The position numbers were made by a program, and so were the translations under genes. A DNA stretch of 64,000 nucleotides from Poriferisodalis sp965204125 (GTDB lineage Bacteria > Actinomycetota > Acidimicrobiia > Acidimicrobiales > Poriferisodalaceae), in the NCBI RefSeq assembly GCF_965204125.1, contig NZ_OZ241968.1, positions 2,728,001-2,792,000 on the forward strand, written 5' to 3'. The notes below the pieces were generated by a model that did not search any database, was not told the origin of the DNA, and worked only from the letters and a program-made list of their open reading frames with translations. Positions within the stretch are counted from its first letter, which is position 1. Every line of letters begins with the position of its first letter. Below, piece by piece: positions 34,918 to 43,963 of the stretch.

Positions 34918-36282
34918 ATGGGCGATCTCGACCACACCGATCCGGCGCTGACCAACCAGACCATCGAGCTGCTGCAGCAGATGATCCGCAATGCCTGCGT
35001 CAACGACGGGACCGTTGAATCGGGCGAGGAGGTTCGCAACAGCGACCTGCTGGAGACGTACTTGGAAGGCCCAGGCGTCGACATGCAGAGCTTCGAGTCG
35101 GAGCCTGGACGCCGATCACTGGTGGCCCGCATCTCGGGAACCGATCCGTCGGCGCCCAAGCTGTGCCTGATGGGCCACACCGACGTGGTGCCGGTGAACG
35201 CCGACGGCTGGAGCCGCGATCCGTTCGGCGGCGAGCTGGTGGACGGCGAGGTGTGGGGGCGCGGGGCGGTCGACATGCTCAACCTGACCTCGTCGATGGC
35301 GGTGGCGTTCCGTCACATCGTGCAAAGCGGTTACCGGCCGAAAGGCGACGTCATCTACTTCGGCGTCGCAGATGAGGAAGCTGGCGGCACCTACGGCGCC
35401 AAGTGGATGGCTGAGCACCACTGGGACGCCATCGAGTGCGACTACGTGCTCACCGAGTTCGGCGGGATGCCCAACCACACGCCCCAGGGCACCAAGATCA
35501 CGCTGGCTGCGGGCGAGAAGGGGATCGGCTGGCGCCGGCTCACCGTGCGCGGCACACCCGGCCACGGCTCGATGCCGTTCGGCACCGACAACGCCCTCAT
35601 CAAGGCGGCCGAAATCGTGCGCCGCATCGCCGAGTACCGGCCGGCACCTCAGCTCACCGAGATGTGGCAGCACCACGTCTCGACGCTGAGGGTCGACGAC
35701 GAGACACGCGAGGCGCTGCTCGACCCGGGTCGGGTCTATGACGCCGTCGCGGGCATCGACTCGCCGGGTCTGGCGCGCCACCTGCATGCGTGCAGCCACA
35801 CCACGTTCAGCCCGAATGTCGTAGGCGGCGGCAACAAGACCAACATCATCCCCGACAAGGTCGAGATCGAGGTTGACATCCGCACTGCCCCGGGCGATCC
35901 CGTCGCCGTGAATGAGCACCTGCAGGCAGCGCTCGGCGAGCTGTTCAACGAGGTGGAGATCGAGCACCTTCACGACGATCCCGCCAGCTTCTCGCCCACG
36001 AACACGCCGATGTGGCAGCTGCTGAGCGAGCTGATGGCCAAGGCTCACCCCGGTGCGCCGGTGATCCCCCAGTTGATCGTCGGTGCCACCGACGCCCGCT
36101 TCTTCCGCCTGAAAGGCACCGTGGCCTACGGCGCGGGGCTGTTCAGCAACCGGGTGAACTCCAACGATTTCATGCTGCGGTTCCACGGCAACGACGAGCG
36201 CGTCGATGTGGACTCGCTGGCGCTCACCACGCAGCTGTGGATCGACGTGGTTAAGAACCTGGGCGACACAGTCGCCAGTTGA
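34918..36282 (+). CDS. M20 family metallopeptidase
   Basis: A 454-residue dizinc amidohydrolase. Metal and catalytic positions are visible: LMGHTDVVPV (His87, Asp89), GRGAVDML (Asp119) and GVADEEAGGTYG (Glu153, Glu154). The dimerisation domain starts near GTPGHGSMPFG (about 218). Typical substrates are dipeptides, N-acyl amino acids or succinyl-diaminopimelate. The lack of a signal peptide indicates a cytoplasmic enzyme. It is divergent from the acyl-CoA dehydrogenase. Confidence 0.9.
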   Translation: MGDLDHTDPALTNQTIELLQQMIRNACVNDGTVESGEEVRNSDLLETYLEGPGVDMQSFESEPGRRSLVARISGTDPSAPKLCLMGHTDVVPVNADGWSRDPFGGELVDGEVWGRGAVDMLNLTSSMAVAFRHIVQSGYRPKGDVIYFGVADEEAGGTYGAKWMAEHHWDAIECDYVLTEFGGMPNHTPQGTKITLAAGEKGIGWRRLTVRGTPGHGSMPFGTDNALIKAAEIVRRIAEYRPAPQLTEMWQHHVSTLRVDDETREALLDPGRVYDAVAGIDSPGLARHLHACSHTTFSPNVVGGGNKTNIIPDKVEIEVDIRTAPGDPVAVNEHLQAALGELFNEVEIEHLHDDPASFSPTNTPMWQLLSELMAKAHPGAPVIPQLIVGATDARFFRLKGTVAYGAGLFSNRVNSNDFMLRFHGNDERVDVDSLALTTQLWIDVVKNLGDTVAS

Positions 36283-36287
36283 GCCGG

Positions 36288-36998
36288 TTAGCCGGTGCAG
36301 GCCACCCGGGGCTCGATGTGCGGGAGGCGCCCGGCTCGCAGTGAGATCACCGCACCTGCTTCGTCGACCTCCCATACCACGCGCTTGTCAATGTCGGGGT
36401 CATCGACCGGCACATACTGGATTGCGGAGAGCCCGGGCCCGTCTTCGATCCTGTCGCCGAATGCCTCGATGATCTCGCTGCGGGTGGAGCCGATGCCGTA
36501 GCCCGAGATCGTCGTGATCGGACCGGATTCGATGTCGACGCGCACGATCTCGGCGTTGACGGCCAGGAACCGGACGCCTTCAGGACCGTTCTGGACCGTG
36601 TAGTAGCGGCAGGCGTCCGAGCCGCCGGGAACGGCGATCATCAGCGAGCCAGCGGCGGTCCGGGCGTCCTCGAGCGAGTGCCCGATTTGCACGGGCCCCA
36701 AACCGGCGGTCGACAGCTTCGATTCGGCGGTCACGTTGGGACCGGCCTCGTCTTCGGCCATGGCATCGCCGGCTGCAGTCGTCGTCGGCGCGGCTGTCAC
36801 GACCGTGGTGGGCTCGTCGTCGGCGTCCGACATCATCGCGTCGTCAGCGGCGGTGGTTGTGGACGCGTCGGTGTCGTCGTCGCTCAGCAGGCCGCAGGCG
36901 CTGACCAGCATCGCAGCGGCCAGCGCTGCTGCAAGCACACGCCAGCGTGGGGTGTTGTCTTGCGGTTCAGCGTCTTGGCGGGAGTCGAGGTGGTGCAC
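36288..36998 (-). CDS. Uncharacterised lipoprotein
   Basis: A 236-residue lipoprotein of no recognised family. The hydrophobic run VLAAALAAAMLVSAC ends in a lipobox Cys, followed by an Asp/Thr/Ala-rich tether to about residue 95. The folded part has GPVQIGHSLEDARTAAG and a Gly-rich ISGYGIGSTRSEI, reminiscent of duplicated substrate-binding or inhibitor-like modules. The GTG at 36998 has GGAAGGG upstream. An ATG at 37040 preceded by a TACTCT box (37048-37053) is an alternative that would lengthen the signal region unusually. Confidence 0.7.
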   Translation of the reverse strand: MHHLDSRQDAEPQDNTPRWRVLAAALAAAMLVSACGLLSDDDTDASTTTAADDAMMSDADDEPTTVVTAAPTTTAAGDAMAEDEAGPNVTAESKLSTAGLGPVQIGHSLEDARTAAGSLMIAVPGGSDACRYYTVQNGPEGVRFLAVNAEIVRVDIESGPITTISGYGIGSTRSEIIEAFGDRIEDGPGLSAIQYVPVDDPDIDKRVVWEVDEAGAVISLRAGRLPHIEPRVACTG

Positions 36999-37147
36999 GG
37001 CAGTCGCCCTTCCAGTCACAGCCCTCTGGGGAGTCGGCATCCATTCGAGAGTACCGAAGCCAGCAGCGGGGCGCGGAGACACGGCGGGCGGAGTCCCGGC
37101 GGGCGTAAGCTCACGCGTCGGGAACCTCACACGAACGGGAGCGCGCG

Positions 37148-38866
37148 ATGTCCCACGACACAGTCATTCGAGGCGGCTTGGTGGTCGACGGCACCGGCAG
37201 CGATGCCAAGGTTGCCGACGTCGCCATCGACGGCGAGAGGATCACCGCGGTAGGCGAGGTCACGGCATCGGGGCGCACAGAGATCGACGCTGCCGGCAAG
37301 GTTGTCACGCCCGGATTCGTCGACATCCACACGCACCTCGACGCGCAGCTCGCCTGGGACCCCATCGGCTCGAGCTCGTGCTGGCACGGCGTGACCTCAG
37401 TGGTGATGGGCAACTGCGGGGTCACGTTCGCTCCGGTGAAGACCGAGGACATCGAGTACATCGCCGAGGTCATGGAGTCGGTCGAGGACATTCCGAAGCA
37501 ATCGATGATGCAGGGCCTTCCGTGGGACTGGCGTTCCTACGGCGAATACCTGGCCTTCTTGGACGGCATGCCCAAGGGCCTCAACGTCGGCGGCATGGTC
37601 GGCCATGTCGCCGTGCGCTGGCACACGATGGGCCCCGACAGCCTCGACGAGCGTCCTGCATCGGAGTCCCAGATCGCAGCGATGTGCGAGCTGGTGGACG
37701 AGGCGATGGGGTCCGGCGCGCTGGGCTTCTCGACCTCGCGCACCTTGCTTCATCGCACGCCCGACGGACGCCCGATCCCGGGCACCTTCGCCGATGACAA
37801 CGAGCTGTACGCCTTCGGCGACGTGCTGGGCCGCCACGGCCGGGGTGTCTTCGAGTCGGCGCCTCGCTTCGAAGCCGCCGGGCCGGACTTCGCCGGAGGC
37901 CGTCACGAGATCGAGGTGCTCGGCGAGATCACGCGGCGCAGCGGCCGGCCCAGCACCTTCGGCCTGGTGTATTCGGCCCGCAAGCCCGAGATGAGCGATC
38001 TGGTGCTCGGCTACGTCAGCGAGCAGAACGCCACCGGCGCGAACCTGCGACCGCAAACCACCTGTCGTGCCATCGGCGTCGTGCTCGGAATCCAGCACCG
38101 CACACCGTGGGATCGAGCGGGCGAGACCTGGCGATCGCTGCGCGAACTCGATGTCGCTGGGCGCCTTGAGGCGATCCGCGACCCAGCGACCCGTGCGGCC
38201 CTGGTGGAGGAGGCCAACTCGTCGGACAAGAACTCCACTGGCATGGCGAACTCGCTTGTCGACCTGAGCCGCCTGTATCTGCTCGATGCGGTCAACCCGA
38301 ACTACCGGATCGGACCCGACGGCACGCTCGAGGCACAGGCGGCGGCAGCCGGCATGTCGCCGGTGGAACTGTTCCTGGATGCGACCGATCGCTCCGACGG
38401 GACCGTGATGCTGAGCCTGCCGGTGTTGAATCAGGACTTCGACGCGATCGAGCGGATGCTCAGCCACGACTCCATCGTGATGGGCCTCGCCGATGCGGGC
38501 GCCCACGTCGGCCAGATCATGGACTCCAGCCAGCCCACGTTCTTCCTCAGTCACTGGGTGCGGGACAACGGGTTCTTCTCGCTGCCCGAGGGCATCCGCA
38601 GGATCACCTCCGATACGGCCGACCTGTTCGGGCTGGTCGACCGGGGCCGGCTCGAGGTCGGGCGGTTCGCCGACGTCAACGTCATCGACGTTGACGGCCT
38701 GTCGCTGTCGGGCCCCGAATACGTGTACGACTTCCCGGGCGGCGCGGGCCGCTACATCCAGCGCGGCGACGGCTATGACGCCACGCTGGTGAACGGGCAG
38801 GTGTTCATGCGCGACGGCGAGCACACCGGCGCACTCACCGGAAAGACCCTGCGTTCCACTGATTAG
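37148..38866 (+). CDS. N-acyl-D-amino-acid deacylase-type amidohydrolase
   Basis: A 572-residue amidohydrolase family 3 protein. VIRGGLVVDGTGS opens the outer beta domain, VDIHTHLDAQLAWDP (His61, His63) binds zinc, and MGNCGVTFAP is the D-aminoacylase Cys segment. Near the C-terminus MGLADAGAHVGQ carries the catalytic Asp region, and the domain closes with ADVNVIDVDGL. GGGAG precedes the ATG. It probably hydrolyses N-acylated D-amino acids or a related cyclic amide. Confidence 0.88.
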   Translation: MSHDTVIRGGLVVDGTGSDAKVADVAIDGERITAVGEVTASGRTEIDAAGKVVTPGFVDIHTHLDAQLAWDPIGSSSCWHGVTSVVMGNCGVTFAPVKTEDIEYIAEVMESVEDIPKQSMMQGLPWDWRSYGEYLAFLDGMPKGLNVGGMVGHVAVRWHTMGPDSLDERPASESQIAAMCELVDEAMGSGALGFSTSRTLLHRTPDGRPIPGTFADDNELYAFGDVLGRHGRGVFESAPRFEAAGPDFAGGRHEIEVLGEITRRSGRPSTFGLVYSARKPEMSDLVLGYVSEQNATGANLRPQTTCRAIGVVLGIQHRTPWDRAGETWRSLRELDVAGRLEAIRDPATRAALVEEANSSDKNSTGMANSLVDLSRLYLLDAVNPNYRIGPDGTLEAQAAAAGMSPVELFLDATDRSDGTVMLSLPVLNQDFDAIERMLSHDSIVMGLADAGAHVGQIMDSSQPTFFLSHWVRDNGFFSLPEGIRRITSDTADLFGLVDRGRLEVGRFADVNVIDVDGLSLSGPEYVYDFPGGAGRYIQRGDGYDATLVNGQVFMRDGEHTGALTGKTLRSTD

Positions 38867-38867
38867 T

Positions 38868-38925
38868 GCGAACGCCGAAGCTTCGCCGGCTGACTCTTGC
38901 GAACGCCAAGGCTCCGCCGGCGTTC
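38868..38925. repeat. Two-copy 23-base palindromic repeat, possible terminator
   Basis: Copies at 38868-38890 and 38899-38921 match at 20 of 23 positions and start with GCGAACGCC. The first contains the palindrome CGAAGCTTCG. The second can fold as GAACGCC (38901-38907) with GGCGTTC (38919-38925) around an 11-base loop. It lies just after the amidohydrolase stop and may end that transcript. Confidence 0.45.
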
Positions 38926-38959
38926 ACCCAGAGGCCATTACAGGTAGCGTCGCTGCTTC

Positions 38960-39436
38960 ATGGCTTCTGCACCTGCAATGAACATCAACACCGATGCGAT
39001 CTGGCGTGTCACCCTCGACACGACCAAAGGCCGCATCGTCATGGACCTCGACCCCCAGCTTGCGCCGGCGACGGTGAACAACTTCGTCAACCTGGCGCAG
39101 GACGGTTACTACACGGGGCTGACCTTCCATCGAGTCGTGCCCGAGTTCGTCATCCAGGGCGGCTGCCCGGAGGGCTCGGGCCGCGGCGGCCCCGGGTACC
39201 GGTTCGCCGACGAGCCCGTGAAGGGCGACTACACGCTCGGTGCCGTGGCCATGGCCAACGCAGGGCCAGACACCAACGGCAGCCAGTTCTTCATCTGCAT
39301 CGACGACTGCCGCGCCAAGCTGCAACCCGCCTACAACCTGTTCGGCTACGTGACCGAGGGGATGGACGTTGCACTCGCCATCGCCGTCGGCGACACCATG
39401 GACACGGTCACCGTCGAAGAGGTCGCTCACAACTAG
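38960..39436 (+). CDS. Peptidyl-prolyl cis-trans isomerase, cyclophilin type
   Basis: A 158-residue cyclophilin. Active-site motifs LTFHRVVPEFVIQGG (about 54) and NGSQFFICI (about 105) are intact, and the length matches small bacterial cyclophilins. No signal peptide, so cytoplasmic protein folding is expected. The motif TAGCGT at 38945-38950 is a possible -10 box nine bases before the ATG. Confidence 0.93.
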   Translation: MASAPAMNINTDAIWRVTLDTTKGRIVMDLDPQLAPATVNNFVNLAQDGYYTGLTFHRVVPEFVIQGGCPEGSGRGGPGYRFADEPVKGDYTLGAVAMANAGPDTNGSQFFICIDDCRAKLQPAYNLFGYVTEGMDVALAIAVGDTMDTVTVEEVAHN

Positions 39437-39478
39437 TGCGAGTACTGTGGCGCATCGGCATGGGCAAGGAGAAGACGG

Positions 39479-40285
39479 ATGAATGACACAGTGCTGTACG
39501 AGGTTGACGACGGCGTGGCGGTTGTCACGCTGAACCGTCCTGAACGCCTCAACGCCTGGACCGGCGAACTGGGCACCGGCTACTTCGACGCGCTGGATCG
39601 GGCCGCCGCCGACCCTGACGTTCGAGCCATTGTCGTGACCGGGGCAGGCCGAGGCTTTTGCGCCGGGGCCGACATGGACAACCTGCAGGGAATCAGCAGC
39701 GGGCAAGGCGAAAGCTCCGACGAGGCCCCGCCTCGCCTGCGCAACGAGCGTCACGACTACGCCCTGTCCATCCCCAAGCCGGTGGTGGCAGCGATAAACG
39801 GGGCATGCGCCGGGCTGGGCTTCGTGCACGCCATGATGTGCGATGTCCGGTTCGCGGCTCAGGGGGCCAAGTTCACGAGTGCATTCGTGCGACGCGGCCT
39901 CATCGCTGAGCACGGCGTCTCGTGGATGCTGCCCCGCGTGGTCGGTCCGTCGAATGCGCTCGACATCCTCATGTCGGGCCGCGTCTTCCTGGCCGAGGAG
40001 GCCAAGGAGATGGGCGTGGTCAGCAGGGTCTTTTCGCCCGACGAGCTGCTCGACGAGGCAATCAGCTACGCGCGTGATCTGGGACGTTTCAGCGCTCCGT
40101 GGTCGATGGCCCAGATCAAGCGCCAGGTATGGGGACAGCTCGATGAGGCACGCAGCGACGCGCTGGAGGAGTCCAACGCGCTCATGCGGGAATCGCTCAC
40201 ACGACCGGACTTCAAGGAAGGTGTCCAGAGTTTCGTGGAGCAGCGCGATCCCAACTTCGAGCCAGTCTCGGCTGCCTCTGATTGA
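39479..40285 (+). CDS. Enoyl-CoA hydratase/isomerase family protein
   Basis: A 268-residue crotonase. VVTLNRPERLNAW opens the fold; GRGFCAGADMDNL and AAINGACAGLGFVHAM form the CoA pocket and oxyanion hole. FVRRGLIAEHGVSW carries one Glu of the usual pair. AAGGAGAAG precedes the ATG at 39479. The closest matches by eye are actinobacterial enoyl-CoA hydratases of degradation pathways, but the substrate cannot be read. Confidence 0.9.
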   Translation: MNDTVLYEVDDGVAVVTLNRPERLNAWTGELGTGYFDALDRAAADPDVRAIVVTGAGRGFCAGADMDNLQGISSGQGESSDEAPPRLRNERHDYALSIPKPVVAAINGACAGLGFVHAMMCDVRFAAQGAKFTSAFVRRGLIAEHGVSWMLPRVVGPSNALDILMSGRVFLAEEAKEMGVVSRVFSPDELLDEAISYARDLGRFSAPWSMAQIKRQVWGQLDEARSDALEESNALMRESLTRPDFKEGVQSFVEQRDPNFEPVSAASD

Positions 40286-40363
40286 TCTGGGTCTGAGTCA
40301 TCTGGGAGCTGATCGACTCCCTGCCCACATGGTTCTGGCACCTGCCGGGGCGGTGACACGAAA

Positions 40364-42004
40364 GTGAACGACACGCTCGTCGCGTTCGCGGTCCTCGCCT
40401 GGCTGGCGTACCTCGCTAGCCGGCTGCTGGCACGCCACCACCTGCCCGAGCTGGTCGCCTTCCTCATCGTCGGCGCCCTGCTCGGCCCCTCGGGGCCGCC
40501 CGTCATCAATCTGATCGACGAGCCCTCGCTCATTGCGCTGCGTCCGGTCACCGAGGTGGCGCTGGCCGTGCTCATGTTCGTGATCGGCGAGCGCGTCTCG
40601 GTGCGGGCGCTGCGTGCCGCCCGCTGGACGTTGACCACCGGTGTCGTCCAGTTCGCCTTGAGCGCGGTCGCGGTGTTCTGGGTGACCAGCAGGCTGGGGG
40701 CTGACCGCCCGGTGGCGTTGGTGCTGGGAGCGCTCGCGGGCGCCGGCGCTCCGATGACGATCGCGCACATCGTGAGCTCGGTGCGCGCCCGCGGCAGCTA
40801 CCCCACGGGCATCGTGGGCACCCACGCGGTGTCTGATGCGCTGGCCACCACCACCTTCGCGGCAGTGCTGCCGATTGCCCTGCTGCTCTCCGACGAGGCG
40901 GCCGACATCGGCAGTGCTGTGGTCGACTTCGTGCAACTCGGCATCGGCGGCGCGGTGCTGGGACTCCTCGGTGGCTGGTTCATCTCGCGTCTCGGCTTCC
41001 AGATCGAAACCTCCGGCGAGCTGCTGCTGTTCGTGCTGGTGCACATCGTGATCGGGTGGACCATCGCCGGCTTTCTCGACATCTCGCTGCCGCTGGCCGC
41101 GCTGGTGGCCGGCGCCACGGCGGCAACCGTGTCGCCGCAGGCGTTCTCGGTGCGGCTGTTCCGGACGATCAAGACCATCGAGCAGCCGCTGTACCTGTTG
41201 TTCTTCGCGCTGGCCGGCGCCTCGATCCACCTCTCCGACGTGCCCAAGGTGGGCCTGGTGGGCGTCGCGTACATCGTGGTGCGCGTTGCGGCCAAGATCG
41301 TCGGCGGCCTCGGCGGCGGATTGGTGGGAGGCCTGGGCTGGCGGAGGTCGTTGCGACTGGGCGTCAACCTGACGCCTCAGGCCGGCGTTGCCGTGGGCCT
41401 GGCGGTCATTGCCTCGGAGCGGCTCGGCGACCCGGGCGCCGAGGCCGCCACGGTGGTGCTGGGCGCCGTGGTGCTGTTCGAGCTGGTCGGGCCGCTGCTG
41501 GTAGCGCGGGATCTGCGCGGCTGGTCGTCGGCCGAGGACGAGAACGGCGCCGCCCCCGAGGAGTTCGAGCTGCCCCATCGTGTGTTGGTAGCAGCGCCGG
41601 TACCGGTGGAGCTGCCGGAATGGCTGATCGACCAAGCGGCGCGATGGCGGTCGTCGCTGGTCGTGCTGATGCCGGGGGAGCGTGACGAGCCGCATGCCAC
41701 CAAGATCGGCGAGCTCTGCGGCAGCCGCGATGTCGATTTCGAGTTTCGCTCGCTGCGCAACGAGAGCTTCACCGGTGCAGTTGTGCGCTCGCGCAGCCAG
41801 CACCATGCCGACTTGGTGGTGCTGTTCTCCCAGCGCCCGCCCACGGGCGCCTCACGTCTGGTGCTGCTGCCCTCGGAACGGATCGCCCGTCAGCTCCCGG
41901 TGCCGGTGCTGAACTTCCCGCTGAACCCGGATGTCGTTGACGATGCCGATGAGGCGCCGCGGCAGCGACGGCTGCCGTGGCAAGGCACAGGCCGCGGCGA
42001 ATGA
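40364..42004 (+). CDS. Monovalent cation:proton antiporter, CPA2 type
   Basis: A 546-residue membrane protein. About twelve hydrophobic segments fill residues 1-385, including LVAFLIVGALLGPSG and a long glycine-rich segment near 310. The cytoplasmic tail (about 400-546) resembles a universal-stress-type nucleotide-binding domain, not a TrkA-N domain. It would exchange Na+ or K+ for protons. GTG start. Its stop overlaps the ATG of the next gene by four bases (ATGA), giving a coupled operon with a HisN-like phosphatase and an AI-2E-family permease. Confidence 0.87.
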   Translation: MNDTLVAFAVLAWLAYLASRLLARHHLPELVAFLIVGALLGPSGPPVINLIDEPSLIALRPVTEVALAVLMFVIGERVSVRALRAARWTLTTGVVQFALSAVAVFWVTSRLGADRPVALVLGALAGAGAPMTIAHIVSSVRARGSYPTGIVGTHAVSDALATTTFAAVLPIALLLSDEAADIGSAVVDFVQLGIGGAVLGLLGGWFISRLGFQIETSGELLLFVLVHIVIGWTIAGFLDISLPLAALVAGATAATVSPQAFSVRLFRTIKTIEQPLYLLFFALAGASIHLSDVPKVGLVGVAYIVVRVAAKIVGGLGGGLVGGLGWRRSLRLGVNLTPQAGVAVGLAVIASERLGDPGAEAATVVLGAVVLFELVGPLLVARDLRGWSSAEDENGAAPEEFELPHRVLVAAPVPVELPEWLIDQAARWRSSLVVLMPGERDEPHATKIGELCGSRDVDFEFRSLRNESFTGAVVRSRSQHHADLVVLFSQRPPTGASRLVLLPSERIARQLPVPVLNFPLNPDVVDDADEAPRQRRLPWQGTGRGE

Positions 42005-42807
42005 GTGTGTCGCAGGCAGGTGGCGGCCCGGCAGGGGAGTCGCTGGTTGCGGCTGTCCGCGATATCGCAACCGAAGCCGGCGCGCTCACGCTGCGATGGT
42101 TCGGCCGGCGCGACCTCGGCGTTACCTGGAAGCGCGACGGCACCGAGGTGACCGAAGCCGACCGGGCGGCAGAGCGCCTCGTCCGCGACCGGATCGCCGA
42201 GCTGTATCCCGACGACGCGATCTTCGGCGAGGAAGAGGGCGGCTCGATCCGGCCCGACGGTCGCACATGGATCGTCGATCCCATAGACGGGACGAGGGGT
42301 TTTGTGCGGGGCGTCCCCCTGTACGCGACGCTTGTGGCGCTGGTGGATCCTCATGGACCGTTGGTGGGCGTCATCGACCTGCCGGTGCTTGGGCAGACGC
42401 TCGCGGCCGGGAGGGGTGCCGGCTGCTGGCTCGGCGACCACCGCTGCTCGGTGAGCGATCACGCCGATCTCAGCGGGGCGCTGGTCAACACGTCCGACTA
42501 CAACACCTTCGAGCCTTCCCAGTTCGAGGCACTGCGCGCCGGCGGCGCGATGATGCGCACATGGGGCGACGCCTACGGCTACTTCCTCGTGGCGACCGGA
42601 CAGGCTGAGGCCATGATCGACCCGGTGTGCGAGACCTGGGATCTGGCGCCGATGCCGGTGATCATGGCCGAAGCCGGTGGGGCCTTCACGGACGTCGCAG
42701 GGTGGCCCGAATACCGCAATCGCAACGGCGTTGCCACCAACGGGCTACTGCACGCGGCTGTTCTCAACGCGATGGGTGCCAGGCACGGGGGCGACCGTGG
42801 CAAGTGA
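42001..42807 (+). CDS. Inositol monophosphatase family phosphatase, HisN-like
   Basis: A 268-residue lithium-sensitive-type phosphatase. FGEEEGG (Glu77 and neighbours), WIVDPIDGTRGFVRG (Asp93, Asp96) and TWDLAPMPVI are the metal-binding motifs, and the GTRGFVRG form is typical of actinobacterial histidinol-phosphate phosphatases. It starts inside the antiporter stop and overlaps the next gene by 11 bases, so the three are translated together. Whether it serves histidine synthesis or inositol metabolism is not decided by the neighbours. Confidence 0.87.
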   Translation: MSVSQAGGGPAGESLVAAVRDIATEAGALTLRWFGRRDLGVTWKRDGTEVTEADRAAERLVRDRIAELYPDDAIFGEEEGGSIRPDGRTWIVDPIDGTRGFVRGVPLYATLVALVDPHGPLVGVIDLPVLGQTLAAGRGAGCWLGDHRCSVSDHADLSGALVNTSDYNTFEPSQFEALRAGGAMMRTWGDAYGYFLVATGQAEAMIDPVCETWDLAPMPVIMAEAGGAFTDVAGWPEYRNRNGVATNGLLHAAVLNAMGARHGGDRGK

Positions 42808-43963
42808 GGCCCGGCGCAGGGCGGAGCTCCGGTTGCCCGAGCGAGACCGGATGCCGCGCTGGGTGCCGCGCGCGATTGGCTTGCTCATGGCCGCGGTGGT
42901 CGGCCTCGCGACCGCGGCGTGGCTGCTCGACAAGCTGCGCGACCTCTTGGTGGTGCTGCTCGTGTCGCTGTTCCTGTCGTTTGCGATGGAGCCGGCGGTC
43001 AACTGGCTGGCGCGCCGGGGCTGGAGGCGGGGGCTCGGCACCGCAGTCGTCTTCTCGGCCTTCGCCTTGGCGGCTGCGGGATTCCTTGCGGCAATGGCAT
43101 CGGTGCTGGCCGACCAGATCACCAAGCTGATCGACGCGGCTCCGGGCTATCTGGCTGACATCGAGAGGTGGGCAGACGAGCAGTTCGGCATTCAGCTCAG
43201 CACCGACGATTTGAGAGCCCAGTTCACCGAAGGCGGGAGTGCCGCATCGCTGCTTGGCGATGTCGCCGGCAATCTGGTATCGGTCGGCTCCACCGTGGTG
43301 AACGTGGCAATTCAGATGCTCACCGTTGCCCTGTTCACCTTCTACCTCGTAGCGGACGGCCCGCGGCTGCGTCGCTTGGTCTGCTCGGCGTTGGCTCCTG
43401 CTCGCCAAGCCGCAGTGATGCGTGGCTGGGAACTGGCCATCGACAAGACCGGCGGTTACATCTATTCGCGGACCTTGCTCGCTATGGCGGCGTTCCTGGT
43501 GCATTGGGCTGCCTTTGCCATCATCGGCGTGCCGTTCCCGATTCCGCTGGCGATGTGGGTGGGCGTGCTCTCGCAGTTCGTGCCAGTCGTCGGCACATAC
43601 CTGGCGGGGCTGCTGCCGCTGCTCATAGCGTTGCTCGACGAACCGATCACAGCCCTCTGGGTCGCCGTGGTGGTGCTCGCGTACCAGCAGATCGAGAACT
43701 ACCTGCTCGCGCCGCGGGTGACCGCCCACACCATGAACATCCATCCCGCGGTGGCCTTCGGGGCAGTGCTGGTGGGGGCGGCACTGCTGGGCTCGGCTGG
43801 CGCCCTGTTGGCAGTGCCGGCGGCAGCGACGGTTCAAGCATTCGTGTCGACGTACATCAAGCGGCACGAGCTCATCGAGTCCGAGTTGTTCGAGACCCAC
43901 GACGACGAGGACGATTCTGACGACCCGGACGACCCGGACGACCCGGACGACGGTCAGGTGTGA
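42797..43963 (+). CDS. AI-2E family transporter (UPF0118)
   Basis: A 388-residue membrane protein with about eight hydrophobic segments. The family signature is present around FPIPLAMWVGVLSQFVPVVG and YQQIENYLLAPRV. The GTG at 42797 lies within the phosphatase gene. The C-terminus is an acidic Asp-Pro repeat (DDPDDPDDPDD), encoded by a nine-base DNA repeat at 43919-43950 that could vary in copy number. Family members export diverse small molecules, including Na+/Li+; autoinducer transport is not implied. Confidence 0.87.
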   Translation: MASEARRRAELRLPERDRMPRWVPRAIGLLMAAVVGLATAAWLLDKLRDLLVVLLVSLFLSFAMEPAVNWLARRGWRRGLGTAVVFSAFALAAAGFLAAMASVLADQITKLIDAAPGYLADIERWADEQFGIQLSTDDLRAQFTEGGSAASLLGDVAGNLVSVGSTVVNVAIQMLTVALFTFYLVADGPRLRRLVCSALAPARQAAVMRGWELAIDKTGGYIYSRTLLAMAAFLVHWAAFAIIGVPFPIPLAMWVGVLSQFVPVVGTYLAGLLPLLIALLDEPITALWVAVVVLAYQQIENYLLAPRVTAHTMNIHPAVAFGAVLVGAALLGSAGALLAVPAAATVQAFVSTYIKRHELIESELFETHDDEDDSDDPDDPDDPDDGQV

